A DNA stretch of 64,000 bases. Origin: Mycobacterium florentinum. Its GTDB lineage: Bacteria; Actinomycetota; Actinomycetes; Mycobacteriales; Mycobacteriaceae. Below, piece by piece: positions 42,525 to 52,576 of this stretch; positions within the stretch are counted from its first letter, which is position 1, and every line of letters begins with the position of its first letter. The stretch lies in the NCBI RefSeq assembly GCF_010730355.1, contig NZ_AP022576.1:5022001-5086000 (forward strand). Reading direction: 5' to 3'. The position numbers and the translations under genes were made by a program. A model generated the notes under the pieces. The model was not told the origin of the DNA and did not search any database. It saw only the letters and a program-made list of their open reading frames with translations.

Positions 42525-42619
42525 GGCGGTCAGGTTACTTTCCCGTCCGAGCGGACACCAAAAGGCCCCGGTTTGCGATAACTAATGCTTGCGTTACTCA
42601 GCTCCGGGCGGCTATTCTG

Positions 42620-42643
42620 CTAAGTAACGACATAGTTAGTCAG
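42620..42643. promoter_or_regulatory. AT-rich imperfect inverted repeat between dapD and the hypothetical gene
   Basis: CTAAGTAACG (42620-42629) and AGTTAGTCAG (42634-42643) are imperfect inverted arms (about 7 of 10) around ACAT, in the AT-richest part of the divergent promoter, some 80 bases before ATG 42724. It may be a TetR-like operator, but is weak. Confidence 0.25.
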
Positions 42644-42723
42644 AAAATGTGTGCCGCAGGCAACGCCAACTGTGCCGAAATTGATTGTCCTGCAGCACAA
42701 CCAGATGCTGAGGAGTGCACAGC

Positions 42724-43461
42724 ATGAGCGATCTACTCGACGACGTCCTCGCCGCCTACGGGGGGCTGAAGCGGTGGCGTGAGGTTCGCACCGTCTCCAC
42801 CGGTGTGCGGTCGTGGGGGCGGACCTGGACGGGCAAGGGGCAGCCGACCCTGTTCGGTGGTGTCACCGCCGAGGCTCAAACGACCCGGCAGGCGTCGGCT
42901 GTCCATCCGTTCACCGACGAGTCTTCCCGCGGCTTCTACACCCCGGACCGGGTGTGGATCGAGTCCGCGGACGGGACGGTTCTAGAAGATCGGCACCAGC
43001 CGCGGGATGCCTTCGCGGGCCACGTTCGCGAAACGCCGTGGGATCACTTGCACGGCCTGTACTTCGGCGGCTACGCCCTGTGGAACTACTTCAACCAGCC
43101 GTTCGTGGCCGCCCTGCCCGGCGTCGACGCGCAGGAGATCGACCCCTGGCACGAGGGGCCCGGGCAGGACTGGCGGCGGCTGCGGCTGACATTTCCTCGG
43201 CATGTCCACACCCACAGCACGGTCATGGATCTCTACATCGACAGCGACGGGCTCATCGCCCGCGAGGACTACGCGCCCGAGGTGCTCGGTGGCGGCCCGG
43301 CCGCCCACTATCTGTACGACTACGCCGAACACGACGGCATCATGTTTCCCGGTACGCGAAAGGTGGTGCCGCGCCCCGCGGATGACCGCGCGGTGGTGCC
43401 GAGCGATCCCGACTCTTTGCTGATCGGGATCGAGTTCAGCGGCGGCTACGTGCTGGGCTGA
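42724..43461 (+). CDS. Conserved hypothetical protein (245 aa)
   Basis: I do not recognise this gene. The protein is soluble, with no signal peptide, and rich in Tyr, Trp and His ([72 protein letters not shown]). The alternating short beta-strand text ending in [11 protein letters not shown] resembles lipocalin-like or LolA-like beta-sheets. GAGGAG lies 7-8 bases before ATG 42724; an ATG 9 bases upstream is less well placed. It is divergent from dapD and 34 bases before dapE. Confidence 0.72.
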   Translation: MSDLLDDVLAAYGGLKRWREVRTVSTGVRSWGRTWTGKGQPTLFGGVTAEAQTTRQASAVHPFTDESSRGFYTPDRVWIESADGTVLEDRHQPRDAFAGHVRETPWDHLHGLYFGGYALWNYFNQPFVAALPGVDAQEIDPWHEGPGQDWRRLRLTFPRHVHTHSTVMDLYIDSDGLIAREDYAPEVLGGGPAAHYLYDYAEHDGIMFPGTRKVVPRPADDRAVVPSDPDSLLIGIEFSGGYVLG

Positions 43462-43495
43462 CCGTTTTGGCCCAACCGCCCATTACGCTGGTTGC

Positions 43496-44584
43496 GTGCT
43501 GGACTTGCATGGGGATCCGATCGCGTTGACCGCGGCGCTGGTCGACATCCCCAGCGAGTCGCGAGACGAAGCGCGTATTGCCGACGAGGTCGAGGCCGCG
43601 CTGCGCGCGCAGACGTCGGGCTTCGAGATCGTGCGCAACGGCAACGCCGTGCTGGCACGCACCCAGCGCAACCGGCCGTCGCGGGTGCTGCTGGCCGGTC
43701 ACCTCGACACCGTCCCCGTCGCCGAAAACCTGCCCAGCCATCGCTCGACCGCCGACGAGGGCGACGTGCTGTACGGCTGCGGCACCTCGGATATGAAATC
43801 CGGCGACGCCGTCTTCCTGCATCTGGCCGCCACGGTGGCCGAACCGGCACACGACCTGACGCTGGTGCTCTACGACTGCGAGGAAATCGACGCTGCCGCA
43901 AACGGTTTGGGCCGCATCGAGCGCGAGTTGCCGGACTGGCTGGCCGCCGACGTCGCCATCCTGGGCGAGCCCACCGCGGGCTACATTGAGGCCGGTTGCC
44001 AGGGCACGCTGCGAGTCGTCGTCAGCGCCACCGGAACTCGCGCACATTCGGCACGTTTCTGGTTGGGCGACAACGCAATTCACAAACTGGGTAGCGTGCT
44101 GGAGCGGTTGGCCCAGTACCGGGCGCGCACCGTCGACATCGACGGCTGCCAGTACCGAGAAGGCTTGTCGGCCGTGCGGGTCGACGGCGGCGTGGCAGGC
44201 AACGTCATTCCCGACGCCGCCTCGGTCACCGTCAATTACCGCTTCGCGCCCGACCGCTCGCTGACCGAGGCGCTGCAACATGTGCACGACGTGCTCGACG
44301 GGCTCGACGTGCGGATCGAGCAGACCGACGGCGCGGCGGGTGCGCTACCCGGCCTGTCGCAGCCGGCCGCCAAGGCGCTGGTCGAGGCCGCCGGGGGACA
44401 GGTGCGGGCCAAATACGGCTGGACGGACGTGTCCCGGTTCGCCGCGCTGGGCATCCCGGCGATCAACTTCGGGCCCGGCGATCCCAACCTGGCGCACACC
44501 CGCGACGAGCGGGTGCCCGTCGCCGCGATCACCGCCGCGGTCGACATGCTCCGGCCCTACCTGGGTGGTTCAGCAGGCGGCTAA
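43496..44584 (+). CDS. dapE: Succinyl-diaminopimelate desuccinylase DapE
   Basis: This 362-residue M20 metallopeptidase removes the succinyl group to give LL-diaminopimelate. Zinc ligands and catalytic residues are in [12 protein letters not shown] (His, Asp), [15 protein letters not shown] (bridging Asp) and [14 protein letters not shown] (catalytic Glu-Glu), and the distal His is in RTHDER-type text [11 protein letters not shown] start. The stop TAA overlaps the stop of the opposite gene. Confidence 0.94.
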   Translation: MLDLHGDPIALTAALVDIPSESRDEARIADEVEAALRAQTSGFEIVRNGNAVLARTQRNRPSRVLLAGHLDTVPVAENLPSHRSTADEGDVLYGCGTSDMKSGDAVFLHLAATVAEPAHDLTLVLYDCEEIDAAANGLGRIERELPDWLAADVAILGEPTAGYIEAGCQGTLRVVVSATGTRAHSARFWLGDNAIHKLGSVLERLAQYRARTVDIDGCQYREGLSAVRVDGGVAGNVIPDAASVTVNYRFAPDRSLTEALQHVHDVLDGLDVRIEQTDGAAGALPGLSQPAAKALVEAAGGQVRAKYGWTDVSRFAALGIPAINFGPGDPNLAHTRDERVPVAAITAAVDMLRPYLGGSAGG

Positions 44585-46716
44585 GCGCACTGCTGGGCCT
44601 GCGCGGCCGCATTGGCGGCCGCCGCGTGCAAGCCGACGGCCGTCAGCTCCTCGGCCACCGCGCGCAGCGCTTCTCCGTCGTTAGTCGCCCGCGCTTTGGC
44701 ATGAGCCAGCGCGAGCTGACCCGCCACGCAGTCGACCTCGTCGCACAGCCGGGCCAGCGGATCCACCGCGCGGATATCGCCGAGGCGGACGGCCTCGTGC
44801 CAGACGCGCAGCGCCACCGCCGACTGGCCGCGGCGTTCGGCCATCCGGGCCGCGTCGCGGGCCGCCGCGATCGCCCCGTGGGAGTCGCGTTCGGCAGCCA
44901 GCCGCCAGGCCCGGGCCACCCCCAGCTCGGGGGTGAACAGCGCCGACTTGGTCCCATGCCGAGATTCGGCTCTGCTCAAGGCTTTTGCCGAGCCGGCGAT
45001 GTCACCCTGCTGGGCCAGCGCGGTGGCCAGCAGCATCAGCGACAGCGGCCCCCACGAATAGCCGGTGCGTTCCAGGGCGGCGGTCGCCGGGCCCAGCAGT
45101 GCGGCGGCCTCCGCGAATCTGCCGGCGGCGATCAGCATGTGCGCCAGCAGCACCTCACCGATCGCCCGGCCGGGCTGCTGCAATTCGGCGAAATCGGTGA
45201 ACTGCTGGGCCAGTTCGGTCGCCGTCTCGACCCGGCCCGCCATCAGCAGGGTCGTCGTCTCGCCCAGCCCGACCGTGAAGCGCAGCAGCCCGGGGTGCTC
45301 GGCGTTAAGGGCACGCTGCGCCAGCGGCTCGACGTCGGCGAACCGGCCCTGGCGGGCCGAGCACAGCGTCGCCGCGCTCGCTGCCCAGGCCACCGCCTGG
45401 TCGTCGGCGGCCGGCGAGTCCAGCACCCGATGCGCGATCTCGACCGCGCCCTCGATGTTGCCGGCGTTCATCGCGAAGGTTGCGCTCAGCGCGTCGAGCG
45501 TGAGGCGCGGGCCGACATCGGCGACCCGATTGCGGATGGTCAGCAGGAATGCGGTGGCCCGCTCCGGCTCGCTGAGCATGAAGAATTGATTGGCCGCCCG
45601 CAACAGGGTCCACGCCATCAGCTCTTCTTCGGACAGCGCCGCGGAGTCGACCGCGGCCAGCAGCTCCTCCGCCTCTCGGCCACGGCCCTGAAACGCCAGC
45701 GAATTCGCCAGCGGCAGCCGCGCCGCCAGTGCCGCGGAGTCGTCGCAGCGCTGCAGCGCGGAGCGGGCGAATCGCTCGCCGAGCGTGAGATCACCGAGCC
45801 GCAGCGCCTGCTGGGCGGCGTCGACAACCTCGGCCACCGGCTGCGGGGCGTCGCTGTCCAGCGCCAGGGAGGCCAGCCGCAGCCGGTCGGACAGGTGCTC
45901 CGACGGATGTCGGGACTGCAGCTCGACCAATTCGGTGCGCCGCCGCCGGGCACCGTCGGCGCCCAGCGCGGCACGGGCGCGTTCGGAGAACAGCGGATGG
46001 GCGGTGTAAACCACCGGATCGTCGGCATGCTCGTCGCGCACCCGGGTTTCCGCCGCACCCCAGTCCTGCGCCTCGCTGACCGCGCCGTCGCCGGCCAGCA
46101 CGGTGAGATCGGCCAACGACAGCGGCTCTTGGACGGCGAGATAGTCGAGCACCGCGCGTGCCGCCGTGGGCAACTCGGCGATGAAGGTGTCGACCTCGCC
46201 CGCGCTGGTGGCTTCGCCGGGCGCGTCGACGTCGATCCGTTCCAGCAGGCCGTCGGTCCACAGCGCCGCGATGGCCTCGGGTGCCGCGTCCGCGCGGGCG
46301 GTGACGATCATCCGGGCGGTGCCGGACAGTGCCAGCTGGTAGACCAGGGTGGCGGACAGGATGTCCAGGTCGTGGGCGTCGTCGACGATCAGCAACAGCT
46401 CGCCCTGCCGGTCGCGGCTCAGCGATGCCCGGGCCGCCCGCAATAACGCGGCCGGCTTGCCGATGTCGGCGATGTCCACGATGTGGCTGAAGGCGCCGAA
46501 CGGGACCACGCGCTCGGTCGGGGTGCCGGTGACCCAGCGGATGAACGTGCTCGGGTTGCCGTTCGAGAAGTGTTCGGCGGCCAGCCGCGCCAGGGTGGAC
46601 TTGCCGACACCGTCGGGTCCGAGCACCACCGCACCGCGCCGCGCCCCGTCACCCAGGGCTGATTCCAGTTGTTCCAACGTGGACGCGTGCTGCGGGACGT
46701 TCCATCGAATCGGCAT
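44581..46716 (-). CDS. AAA/NACHT-type ATPase with TPR-like repeats, LAL regulator lacking HTH
   Basis: This 711-residue protein has a Walker [12 protein letters not shown] (31-41) and Walker [12 protein letters not shown] (106-116), then about 400 residues of alpha-helical TPR-like repeats to the C-terminus (QAQQCA). The layout is that of LuxR-family LAL/MalT regulators, but these end with a LuxR helix-turn-helix and here the chain stops after the repeats. The stop overlaps dapE on the other strand, leaving no room downstream. M. tuberculosis Rv1204c occupies this position and is shorter. It may act as a signalling scaffold or a regulator by partner. Confidence 0.78.
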   Translation of the reverse strand: MPIRWNVPQHASTLEQLESALGDGARRGAVVLGPDGVGKSTLARLAAEHFSNGNPSTFIRWVTGTPTERVVPFGAFSHIVDIADIGKPAALLRAARASLSRDRQGELLLIVDDAHDLDILSATLVYQLALSGTARMIVTARADAAPEAIAALWTDGLLERIDVDAPGEATSAGEVDTFIAELPTAARAVLDYLAVQEPLSLADLTVLAGDGAVSEAQDWGAAETRVRDEHADDPVVYTAHPLFSERARAALGADGARRRRTELVELQSRHPSEHLSDRLRLASLALDSDAPQPVAEVVDAAQQALRLGDLTLGERFARSALQRCDDSAALAARLPLANSLAFQGRGREAEELLAAVDSAALSEEELMAWTLLRAANQFFMLSEPERATAFLLTIRNRVADVGPRLTLDALSATFAMNAGNIEGAVEIAHRVLDSPAADDQAVAWAASAATLCSARQGRFADVEPLAQRALNAEHPGLLRFTVGLGETTTLLMAGRVETATELAQQFTDFAELQQPGRAIGEVLLAHMLIAAGRFAEAAALLGPATAALERTGYSWGPLSLMLLATALAQQGDIAGSAKALSRAESRHGTKSALFTPELGVARAWRLAAERDSHGAIAAARDAARMAERRGQSAVALRVWHEAVRLGDIRAVDPLARLCDEVDCVAGQLALAHAKARATNDGEALRAVAEELTAVGLHAAAANAAAQAQQCA

Positions 46717-46815
46717 CGCCGAATTTTATTGCGATGCGGTGTCCGGCCGGTGACTAGCCAGCGTGAAAGACCCATATTTGCACGGTTCGAAGGGCTTTGG
46801 TCTACGTTGGCGGTT

Positions 46816-47379
46816 ATGCGCCCCGACGGCGATCCCTCAAGCGAGTGGGCGGTCTGCGTCTACTGTGCGTCCGGCCCGACGCACCCCGAATTGCTTGATC
46901 TGGCCAGCGAACTCGGCGAAGCGATCGCCGATCGCGGCTGGACTTTGGTGTGGGGCGGCGGCCACGTTTCGGCGATGGGCGCGGTGGCCAGTGCGGCACG
47001 TGCGCACGGCGGCCGGACGGTGGGCGTGATCCCGGAACACCTGATGCGGCGCGAGCTCGCCGACAAAAAAGCCGACGAGCTTATCGTCACCGACACGATG
47101 CGCGAGCGCAAGCGCGTCATGGAAGACCGCGCCGACGCGTTCATCGTGCTGCCGGGCGGGATCGGCACCCTCGACGAGTTGTTCGAGGCGTGGACGACAG
47201 GCTATCTGGGTATGCACGACAAACCCGTGGTGATGCTGGATACCTGGGGTCACTACGAGGGCTTGTGGGTGTGGTTGAACGACTTGCTTGACCGCGGTTA
47301 CATCTCGCAGGTGGCGATGGACACGCTGGTGCTGGTCGATAAGGTGAATGACGCAATCGAGGCGTGCGCCCCTGTCTGA
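46816..47379 (+). CDS. LOG-family cytokinin riboside 5'-monophosphate phosphoribohydrolase (Rv1205-like)
   Basis: This 187-residue enzyme has the Rossmann text VYCASGPT, GGGHVSAMGAVASAARAHGG and the family signature PGGIGTLDELFEAWT with MRERKRVMEDRADAF preceding it. LOG proteins release adenine-type cytokinins; Rv1205 does so, and cytokinin breakdown aldehydes matter for M. tuberculosis NO sensitivity when proteasomal control fails. ATG 46816 lacks a strong ribosome-binding site and may be leaderless. It is followed by fadD6 34 bases on. Confidence 0.88.
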   Translation: MRPDGDPSSEWAVCVYCASGPTHPELLDLASELGEAIADRGWTLVWGGGHVSAMGAVASAARAHGGRTVGVIPEHLMRRELADKKADELIVTDTMRERKRVMEDRADAFIVLPGGIGTLDELFEAWTTGYLGMHDKPVVMLDTWGHYEGLWVWLNDLLDRGYISQVAMDTLVLVDKVNDAIEACAPV

Positions 47380-47412
47380 GGTCGGCTGCGTCAAGGGGAA
47401 TCGAGGGAGCAC

Positions 47413-49197
47413 GTGTCCGGTCTCGGCGGGGGAGCACGCAGACGGATCGGCGTGACGGACATCGCGTCGGGACTGCCGGGCGTACTGGCCGACATGCCGG
47501 TGATCGTCCGCGGCGCGCTGACCGGGCTGTTGGCCCAGCCGGGCTCGCACCGGTCGATCGGCAGCGTGTTCCAGGACCGTGCCGCACGCTACGGGGACAA
47601 GGTCTTCCTGCGCTTCGGCGACCAGCAGCTGACCTACCGTGAGGCCAACGCGGTCGCCAACCGGTACGCCGCCGTCCTGGCCGCGCGCGGTGTCGGCCAC
47701 GGCGACGTGGTCGCGATCATGCTGCGTAACTCGCCCAACACCGTGCTGGCGATGCTGGCCACCGTCAAATGCGGGGCCGTCGCGGGCATGCTCAACTACC
47801 ACCAGCGCGGCGAGGTGCTGGCGCACAGCCTGGGCCTGCTCGGCGCCAAGGTGCTGATCGCGGAGACCGACCTGGTCAGCGCCGTCGCCGAGTCGGGTTC
47901 CGCGGGCACCGCCAACACGCTGACCATCGAGGACGTGGAGCACTTCGCCGCCGGCGCGGTGGCCACCAACCCGCATTCGGTGGCGGCCGTACAGGCCCGC
48001 GACACCGCCTTCTACATCTTCACGTCGGGCACCACCGGGTTCCCCAAGGCCAGCGTGATGACGCATCTGCGGTGGCTCAAGGCGCTGGCGGCGTTCGGCG
48101 GATTGGGGTTGCGGCTGAAGAGCTCCGACACGCTGTACAGCTGCCTGCCGCTGTATCACAACAACGCGCTGACGGTGGCGCTGTCGTCGGCGATCAACTC
48201 CGGGGCGACGCTGGCGCTGGGCAAGTCGTTTTCGGCCTCCCGGTTTTGGGACGAGGTGATCGACAGCCAGGCCACGGCGTTCATCTACATCGGCGAGATC
48301 TGCCGCTATCTGCTCAACCAGCCGCCCAAGGACACCGACCGCAAGCACAAGGTGCGCCTGATCGCCGGCAACGGACTGCGCCCGGAGATCTGGAAGGAAT
48401 TCACCAAGCGCTTCGGCATCTCGCGGGTGTGTGAGTTCTACGCCTCCAGCGAGGGCAATACGGCGTTCATCAATATCTTCAACGTGCCCGGGTCGACCGG
48501 CATCGCGCCGATGCCGCTGGTGTATGTCGAGTACGACCCCGACACCGGGGAGCCGCTGCGCGACGCCGACGGCCGGGTGAACCGCGTGCCGGCCGGTCAG
48601 CCCGGTCTGTTGCTCAGCCCCGTCAACCGGTTGCAACCGTTCGACGGCTACACCGACAAGACGTCGAGCGAAAAGAAGTTGGTGCGCAACGCTTTTCGCG
48701 ACGGCGACTGTTATTTCAATTCCGGCGACGTGATGAGCCCGCAGGGCATGCGGCACGCGGCGTTCGTCGATCGGCTCGGCGACACCTTCCGCTGGAAGGG
48801 GGAGAACGTCGCCACCACACAGGTGGAGGCGGCGCTGGCGTCGGACGAGACCGTCGAGGAGTGCACCGTCTTCGGCGTCGAGGTGCCAGACACCGGCGGG
48901 CGTGCCGGGATGGCCGCGGTGCAATTGCGCGACGGCGCGGAGTTCGACGGCAAGGTGCTCGGACGTGCGGTGTACGGGCAGCTGCCCGCATACGCGCTGC
49001 CGCTGTTCGTGCGGGTGGTCAAGACGCTCGAGCACACCACGACGTTCAAGAGCCGCAAGGTGGAGTTGCGCGAGCAGGCCTACGGGCCCGCCGTGACCGA
49101 CCCCCTGTACGTCCTGGCCGGCCGAGACGACGGGTATGTGCCCTACTACGACGAATATCCGGATGAGGTAGCGGCGGGTAAGCGCCCGCAAGGCTGA
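47413..49197 (+). CDS. fadD6: Long-chain acyl-CoA synthetase / fatty-acid transport FadD6
   Basis: This 594-residue ANL/FATP-like enzyme carries FYIFTSGTTGFPKASVM (AMP loop), ICRYLLNQPPKDTDR, YASSEGNTAFINIFN, and FRDGDCYFNSGDVM with FRWKGENVATTQVE (FATP signature). The C-terminal Lys region KVELREQAYGP is complete. GTG 47413 chosen; GTG 47452 is the alternative. The ortholog is Rv1206, which sits in the same order before folP2. Confidence 0.92.
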   Translation: MSGLGGGARRRIGVTDIASGLPGVLADMPVIVRGALTGLLAQPGSHRSIGSVFQDRAARYGDKVFLRFGDQQLTYREANAVANRYAAVLAARGVGHGDVVAIMLRNSPNTVLAMLATVKCGAVAGMLNYHQRGEVLAHSLGLLGAKVLIAETDLVSAVAESGSAGTANTLTIEDVEHFAAGAVATNPHSVAAVQARDTAFYIFTSGTTGFPKASVMTHLRWLKALAAFGGLGLRLKSSDTLYSCLPLYHNNALTVALSSAINSGATLALGKSFSASRFWDEVIDSQATAFIYIGEICRYLLNQPPKDTDRKHKVRLIAGNGLRPEIWKEFTKRFGISRVCEFYASSEGNTAFINIFNVPGSTGIAPMPLVYVEYDPDTGEPLRDADGRVNRVPAGQPGLLLSPVNRLQPFDGYTDKTSSEKKLVRNAFRDGDCYFNSGDVMSPQGMRHAAFVDRLGDTFRWKGENVATTQVEAALASDETVEECTVFGVEVPDTGGRAGMAAVQLRDGAEFDGKVLGRAVYGQLPAYALPLFVRVVKTLEHTTTFKSRKVELREQAYGPAVTDPLYVLAGRDDGYVPYYDEYPDEVAAGKRPQG

Positions 49198-49210
49198 AGC
49201 CCGACGGCGC

Positions 49211-49267
49211 CGAGTGCGCGCTGACGGCGACGACACGCCGTGACAACGCGCCATGGCGTCACACTCG
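49211..49267. repeat. Palindrome-like element between fadD6 and folP2
   Basis: CGAGTGCGCGCTGACGGCG (49211-49229) resembles the left arm of the 25773-25836 element (15 of 19 matches), and CACTCG (49262-49267) closes it as an inverted end. The arms pair over six bases, extended with mismatches. It is probably a second copy of the same dispersed element. Confidence 0.4.
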
Positions 49268-49317
49268 ATCGCCGATCCCCGGGCCAGGCGCCGGCGGTGA
49301 CCGGGCAGTATGGACGT

Positions 49318-50193
49318 GTGCAGTCAACTCTGTGCGGCCGACCCGTGGCCGGGGATCGCGCGCTGGTCATGGCGATCATCAACCGCACACCGGACTCGTT
49401 CTTCGACAACGGTGCGACCTTCAGCGACGAAGCGGCCCGGGATGCCGTGCACCGGGCGATCGCCGATGGTGCCGACCTGATCGACGTGGGCGGCGTCAAG
49501 GCGGGCCCGGGCGAGAACGTCGACGCGAACACGGAGATCGCCCGGCTGGTGCCGTTCATCGAATGGCTGCGGGGCGCGTATCCGGATCAGCTGATCAGCG
49601 TCGACACCTGGCGCTCCGAAGTCGCCAGGCTGGCCTGCGCGGCGGGCGCGGACCTGATCAACGACACCTGGGCCGGCGTCGACCCCGCCTTGCCGGAGGT
49701 CGCCGCCGAGCTCGGGGTGGGCCTGGTGTGTTCGCACACCGGCGGAGCGCAGCCGCGCACCCGTCCGTTCCGGGTGAGTTTCGGCACAACCACCCGCGGA
49801 GTGGTCGACGACGTGATTCGTCAGGTCACCGGGGCCGCCGAACGCGCGGTCGCGGCCGGAGTGGCCCCCGACCGGGTGTTCATCGACCCGACTCACGACA
49901 TGGGCAAGAACACCTTCCACGGGCTGGTCCTGTTGCGCCACGTGAGCGAACTTGTTAATACCGGATGGCCCGTGCTCATGGCTTTGAGCAACAAGGACTT
50001 CGTCGGGGAGACTCTGGGTGTGGGATTGACGGAACGCCTTGAGGGAACGTTGGCGGCGACCGCGCTGGCAGCGGCCGCCGGCGTGCGCGTGTTCCGGGTG
50101 CACCAGGTCGCGGCGACCCGGCGGGTGCTGGAAATGGTCGCCTCGATCCAGGGCATTCGCCCGCCGGCGCGCACCGTGAGGGGACTGGCATGA
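49318..50193 (+). CDS. folP2: Dihydropteroate synthase paralog FolP2
   Basis: This 291-residue TIM-barrel protein resembles DHPS: MAIINRTPDSFFDNG, DLIDVGGVKAGPGENV, DLINDTWAG and PVLMALSNKDFVGETL. In M. tuberculosis FolP2 is reported not to have DHPS activity, and FolP1 carries it. The Arg-x-His pattern for pABA binding near the C-terminus (FRVHQVAATRR) is kept. GTG 49318 gives the shared N-terminus VQSTLCGRPVAGDR; GTG 49297 is also possible. ATGA overlap with gpgS suggests a linked role. Confidence 0.86.
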   Translation: MQSTLCGRPVAGDRALVMAIINRTPDSFFDNGATFSDEAARDAVHRAIADGADLIDVGGVKAGPGENVDANTEIARLVPFIEWLRGAYPDQLISVDTWRSEVARLACAAGADLINDTWAGVDPALPEVAAELGVGLVCSHTGGAQPRTRPFRVSFGTTTRGVVDDVIRQVTGAAERAVAAGVAPDRVFIDPTHDMGKNTFHGLVLLRHVSELVNTGWPVLMALSNKDFVGETLGVGLTERLEGTLAATALAAAAGVRVFRVHQVAATRRVLEMVASIQGIRPPARTVRGLA

Positions 50194-51185
50194 CGGCATC
50201 GGAGTTGGTGGCCGGCGATCTCGCCGCCGGGGCCGTCGCGGCCCGGCCCGGCGACGTCTGGCTGTCCAACCGCAGTTCGAGTCGTCCCGGCCGGACGCTG
50301 CGGCAATTGGAAGAGGCGAAGGCGGGGCGCACGATCTCGGTGGTGCTGCCGGCGCTCAACGAGGAAGCAACCATCGCCTCGGTCATCGACAGCATTTCAC
50401 CGCTGGTCGACGGGTTGGTCGACGAGCTGATCGTGCTGGACTCCGGCTCGACCGACGAGACCGAGATCCGCGCCATCGCGGCCGGTGCCCGCGTGATCAG
50501 CCGGGAACAGGCGCTGCCCGAGGTCGCGACCCGGTCCGGCAAGGGCGAGGCGTTGTGGCGCTCGCTGGCGGTGACCAGCGGCGACATCGTCGTGTTCGTC
50601 GACTCCGACCTGCTCGACCCGCACCCGATGTTCGTGCCCTGGCTGGTCGACCCGCTGCTTACCGAAGACGGCGTTCACCTGGTCAAGAGCTTCTACCGGC
50701 GGCCCCTGATGGTCCGCGAGGCCGACGGTGTCGAAGATGAGGATGGCCGTGCGCCCTCCACCGGTGGGGGGCGGGTGACCGAGCTGGCCGCCCGGCCGTT
50801 GCTGGCGGCGCTGCGGCCTGAGCTGGGCTGCATCTTGCAGCCGTTGGGCGGCGAATACGCGGCCAGCCGGGAGCTGCTGAGCTCGCTGCCGTTCGCGCCG
50901 GGCTACGGCGTGGAGATCGGCCTGCTGATCGACACCTTCGACCGGTTGGGGCTGGACGCGATCGCCCAGGTCAATCTCGGTGTGCGGGCGCACCGCAACC
51001 GGCCGCTGGCCGAGCTGGGCGCGATGAGCCGCCAGGTGATCGCGACTCTGCTCTCGCGCTGCGGCGTTCCCGACTCCGGGGCTGGATTGACCCAATTCTT
51101 CGCCGACGGCGAGGGCTACACCCAGCACACCTGGCCGGTGTCGCTGGCCGACCGGCCGCCGATGAACGGGGTCAGGCCCCGATAG
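50190..51185 (+). CDS. gpgS: Glucosyl-3-phosphoglycerate synthase GpgS
   Basis: This 331-residue GT81 glycosyltransferase makes glucosyl-3-phosphoglycerate from UDP-glucose and 3-phosphoglycerate, the first step toward methylglucose lipopolysaccharides. The nucleotide-sugar fold is VVLPALNEEATIASVID, the metal motif is DSDLLDP, and LDSGSTDET is present. It starts inside the end of folP2 with a four-base overlap, as in Rv1207-Rv1208. The glgM/glgC pair 1.4 kb on also handles alpha-glucan. Confidence 0.93.
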   Translation: MTASELVAGDLAAGAVAARPGDVWLSNRSSSRPGRTLRQLEEAKAGRTISVVLPALNEEATIASVIDSISPLVDGLVDELIVLDSGSTDETEIRAIAAGARVISREQALPEVATRSGKGEALWRSLAVTSGDIVVFVDSDLLDPHPMFVPWLVDPLLTEDGVHLVKSFYRRPLMVREADGVEDEDGRAPSTGGGRVTELAARPLLAALRPELGCILQPLGGEYAASRELLSSLPFAPGYGVEIGLLIDTFDRLGLDAIAQVNLGVRAHRNRPLAELGAMSRQVIATLLSRCGVPDSGAGLTQFFADGEGYTQHTWPVSLADRPPMNGVRPR

Positions 51186-51234
51186 GGCCCCCACGCTCCC
51201 CGCCCTGTCGGTGGTATAGGGCACTATCGATTCC

Positions 51235-51591
51235 GTGGCGTTGGTCTTGCTCTACATCGTGGTGTTGGTGCTGGTGGCGATCGTGCTGTTCGGCGCGGCG
51301 AGCTTGCTGTTCGGGCGTGGTGAGCAGTTGCCGCCGCTGCCGCGGGGGACGACGGCGACGGTGCTGCCCGCCTACGGCGTCACCGGCTCCGACGTCGACG
51401 CCGTCAAGTTCACCCAGGTGCTGCGCGGATACAAGACCAGCGAGGTGGACTGGGTGCTGGACCGGCTGGCCCGCGAGCTCGAGGCGCTGCGGGGTCAGCT
51501 GGCGGCGGTCAACGCGGCCGGGACGGACGCGCGCACCGACACCGTCGACGCGGTCCACGGCGAGGACGGCCCGGGCGAGGATCCGGCGTGA
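51235..51591 (+). CDS. Small membrane protein with DivIVA-like motif (Rv1209-like)
   Basis: This 118-residue protein has one N-terminal membrane span (residues about 2-27, LLYIVVLVLVAIVLFGAASL) followed by a DivIVA-type motif VDAVKFTQVLRGYKTSEVDW and a short coiled coil (VLDRLARELEALRGQL). Such motifs sit at sites of wall growth. GTG start. It overlaps the tag start by four bases (GTGA) and is conserved beside gpgS. Exact role unknown. Confidence 0.8.
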   Translation: MALVLLYIVVLVLVAIVLFGAASLLFGRGEQLPPLPRGTTATVLPAYGVTGSDVDAVKFTQVLRGYKTSEVDWVLDRLARELEALRGQLAAVNAAGTDARTDTVDAVHGEDGPGEDPA

Positions 51592-52166
51592 CCGATGACG
51601 GGCTGATTCGCTGCAGCTGGGCGGTGGGCCGGCCCGGGCCCGACTTCGATCTGTACCGCGACTATCACGACCAGGAATGGGGCCGCCCGCTGCGCGGCCG
51701 GGTGGCGCTGTTCGAGCGGATGAGTCTGGAGGCCTTTCAGAGCGGCCTGTCGTGGTTGACGATCCTGCGCAAACGGGAGAATTTCCGGCGCGCCTTCTCC
51801 GGGTTCGACATCGAGAAAGTTGCGCGCTTTACCGACGCCGATGTGCGACGGCTGATGGCCGACGCCGGCATCGTCCGCAACCAGGCCAAGATCGACGCGA
51901 CGATTGCCAATGCGCGCGCGGCGGCGGAATTGGGCACGTCGGAAGACCTGTCCGACCTGCTGTGGTCGTTTGCGCCGCCGCCGCGGCCCCGTCCCGCCGA
52001 CGAATCCGAAATCCCTTCCGCTACCCATGAATCCAAGGCAATGGCGAAGGAACTCAAACGCCGCGGATTCCGTTTCGTGGGCCCCACCACCGCGTACGCG
52101 CTGATGCAGGCGACCGGGATGGTTGACGACCACGTCCGTGATTGCTGGGTTCCCCCGCCTCGCTGA
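51588..52166 (+). CDS. tag: DNA-3-methyladenine glycosylase I
   Basis: This 192-residue Tag-family base-excision repair enzyme removes 3-methyladenine. Matches include the opening CSWAVGRPGPDFDLYRDYHDQEWG, the FERMSLEAFQSGLSWLTILRKRENFRRAF core and the zinc-snap Cys/His residues (Cys near 6, His near 21, and C-terminal HVRDC). GTG start, coupled to the previous gene. Ortholog: tagA (Rv1210). Confidence 0.92.
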   Translation: MTDDGLIRCSWAVGRPGPDFDLYRDYHDQEWGRPLRGRVALFERMSLEAFQSGLSWLTILRKRENFRRAFSGFDIEKVARFTDADVRRLMADAGIVRNQAKIDATIANARAAAELGTSEDLSDLLWSFAPPPRPRPADESEIPSATHESKAMAKELKRRGFRFVGPTTAYALMQATGMVDDHVRDCWVPPPR

Positions 52167-52379
52167 CGACCCGGGACACCGACCCGGCAAACCCGCCTCC
52201 TAACCCCCGCAGAAGTCGCTACGGACGGGTCTTGTGCATTTAGTGAGCGGAATAGGGAACAATGGGGGGGTGATTTGGCAGTTCAAAGTCGGGTATGGCT
52301 GGAAATCCGCTGGCGGGACTAGCTCGCCGCCGACCAGGCTCGCGAGGACGGGCCAACTCGAATCTGGAGGGAGCACTCG

Positions 52380-52547
52380 ATGGCGGCGATGAAGCCCCGG
52401 ACCGGAGACGGTCCTCTGGAAGCGACTAAGGAGGGGCGCGGCATCGTAATGCGGGTACCACTTGAAGGTGGTGGCCGTCTCGTTGTCGAGTTGACACCCG
52501 ACGAAGCCGCCGCCCTGGGCGACGAACTCAAAGGCGTCACCAGCTGA
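52380..52547 (+). CDS. DUF3117 small protein (Rv1211-like)
   Basis: A 55-residue protein MAAMKPRTGDGPLEATKEGR continuing IVMRVPLEGGGRLVVELTPDEAAALGDELKG, nearly invariant in Actinobacteria. GGAGGG lies about 9 bases before ATG 52380. The homolog in M. tuberculosis (Rv1211) has been described as calmodulin-like, though no EF-hand is visible here; that role is uncertain. It sits alone on the plus strand, convergent with glgM. Confidence 0.88.
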   Translation: MAAMKPRTGDGPLEATKEGRGIVMRVPLEGGGRLVVELTPDEAAALGDELKGVTS

Positions 52548-52576
52548 GTCCTCCGCACCGAAGGTGTCGGGGGCAG

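Noticed and set aside
46837..49254. Long minus-strand frame (805 codons) opposite the LOG and fadD6 genes
   Set aside because: Antisense shadow of two well-supported genes; no recognisable domain or start signal.
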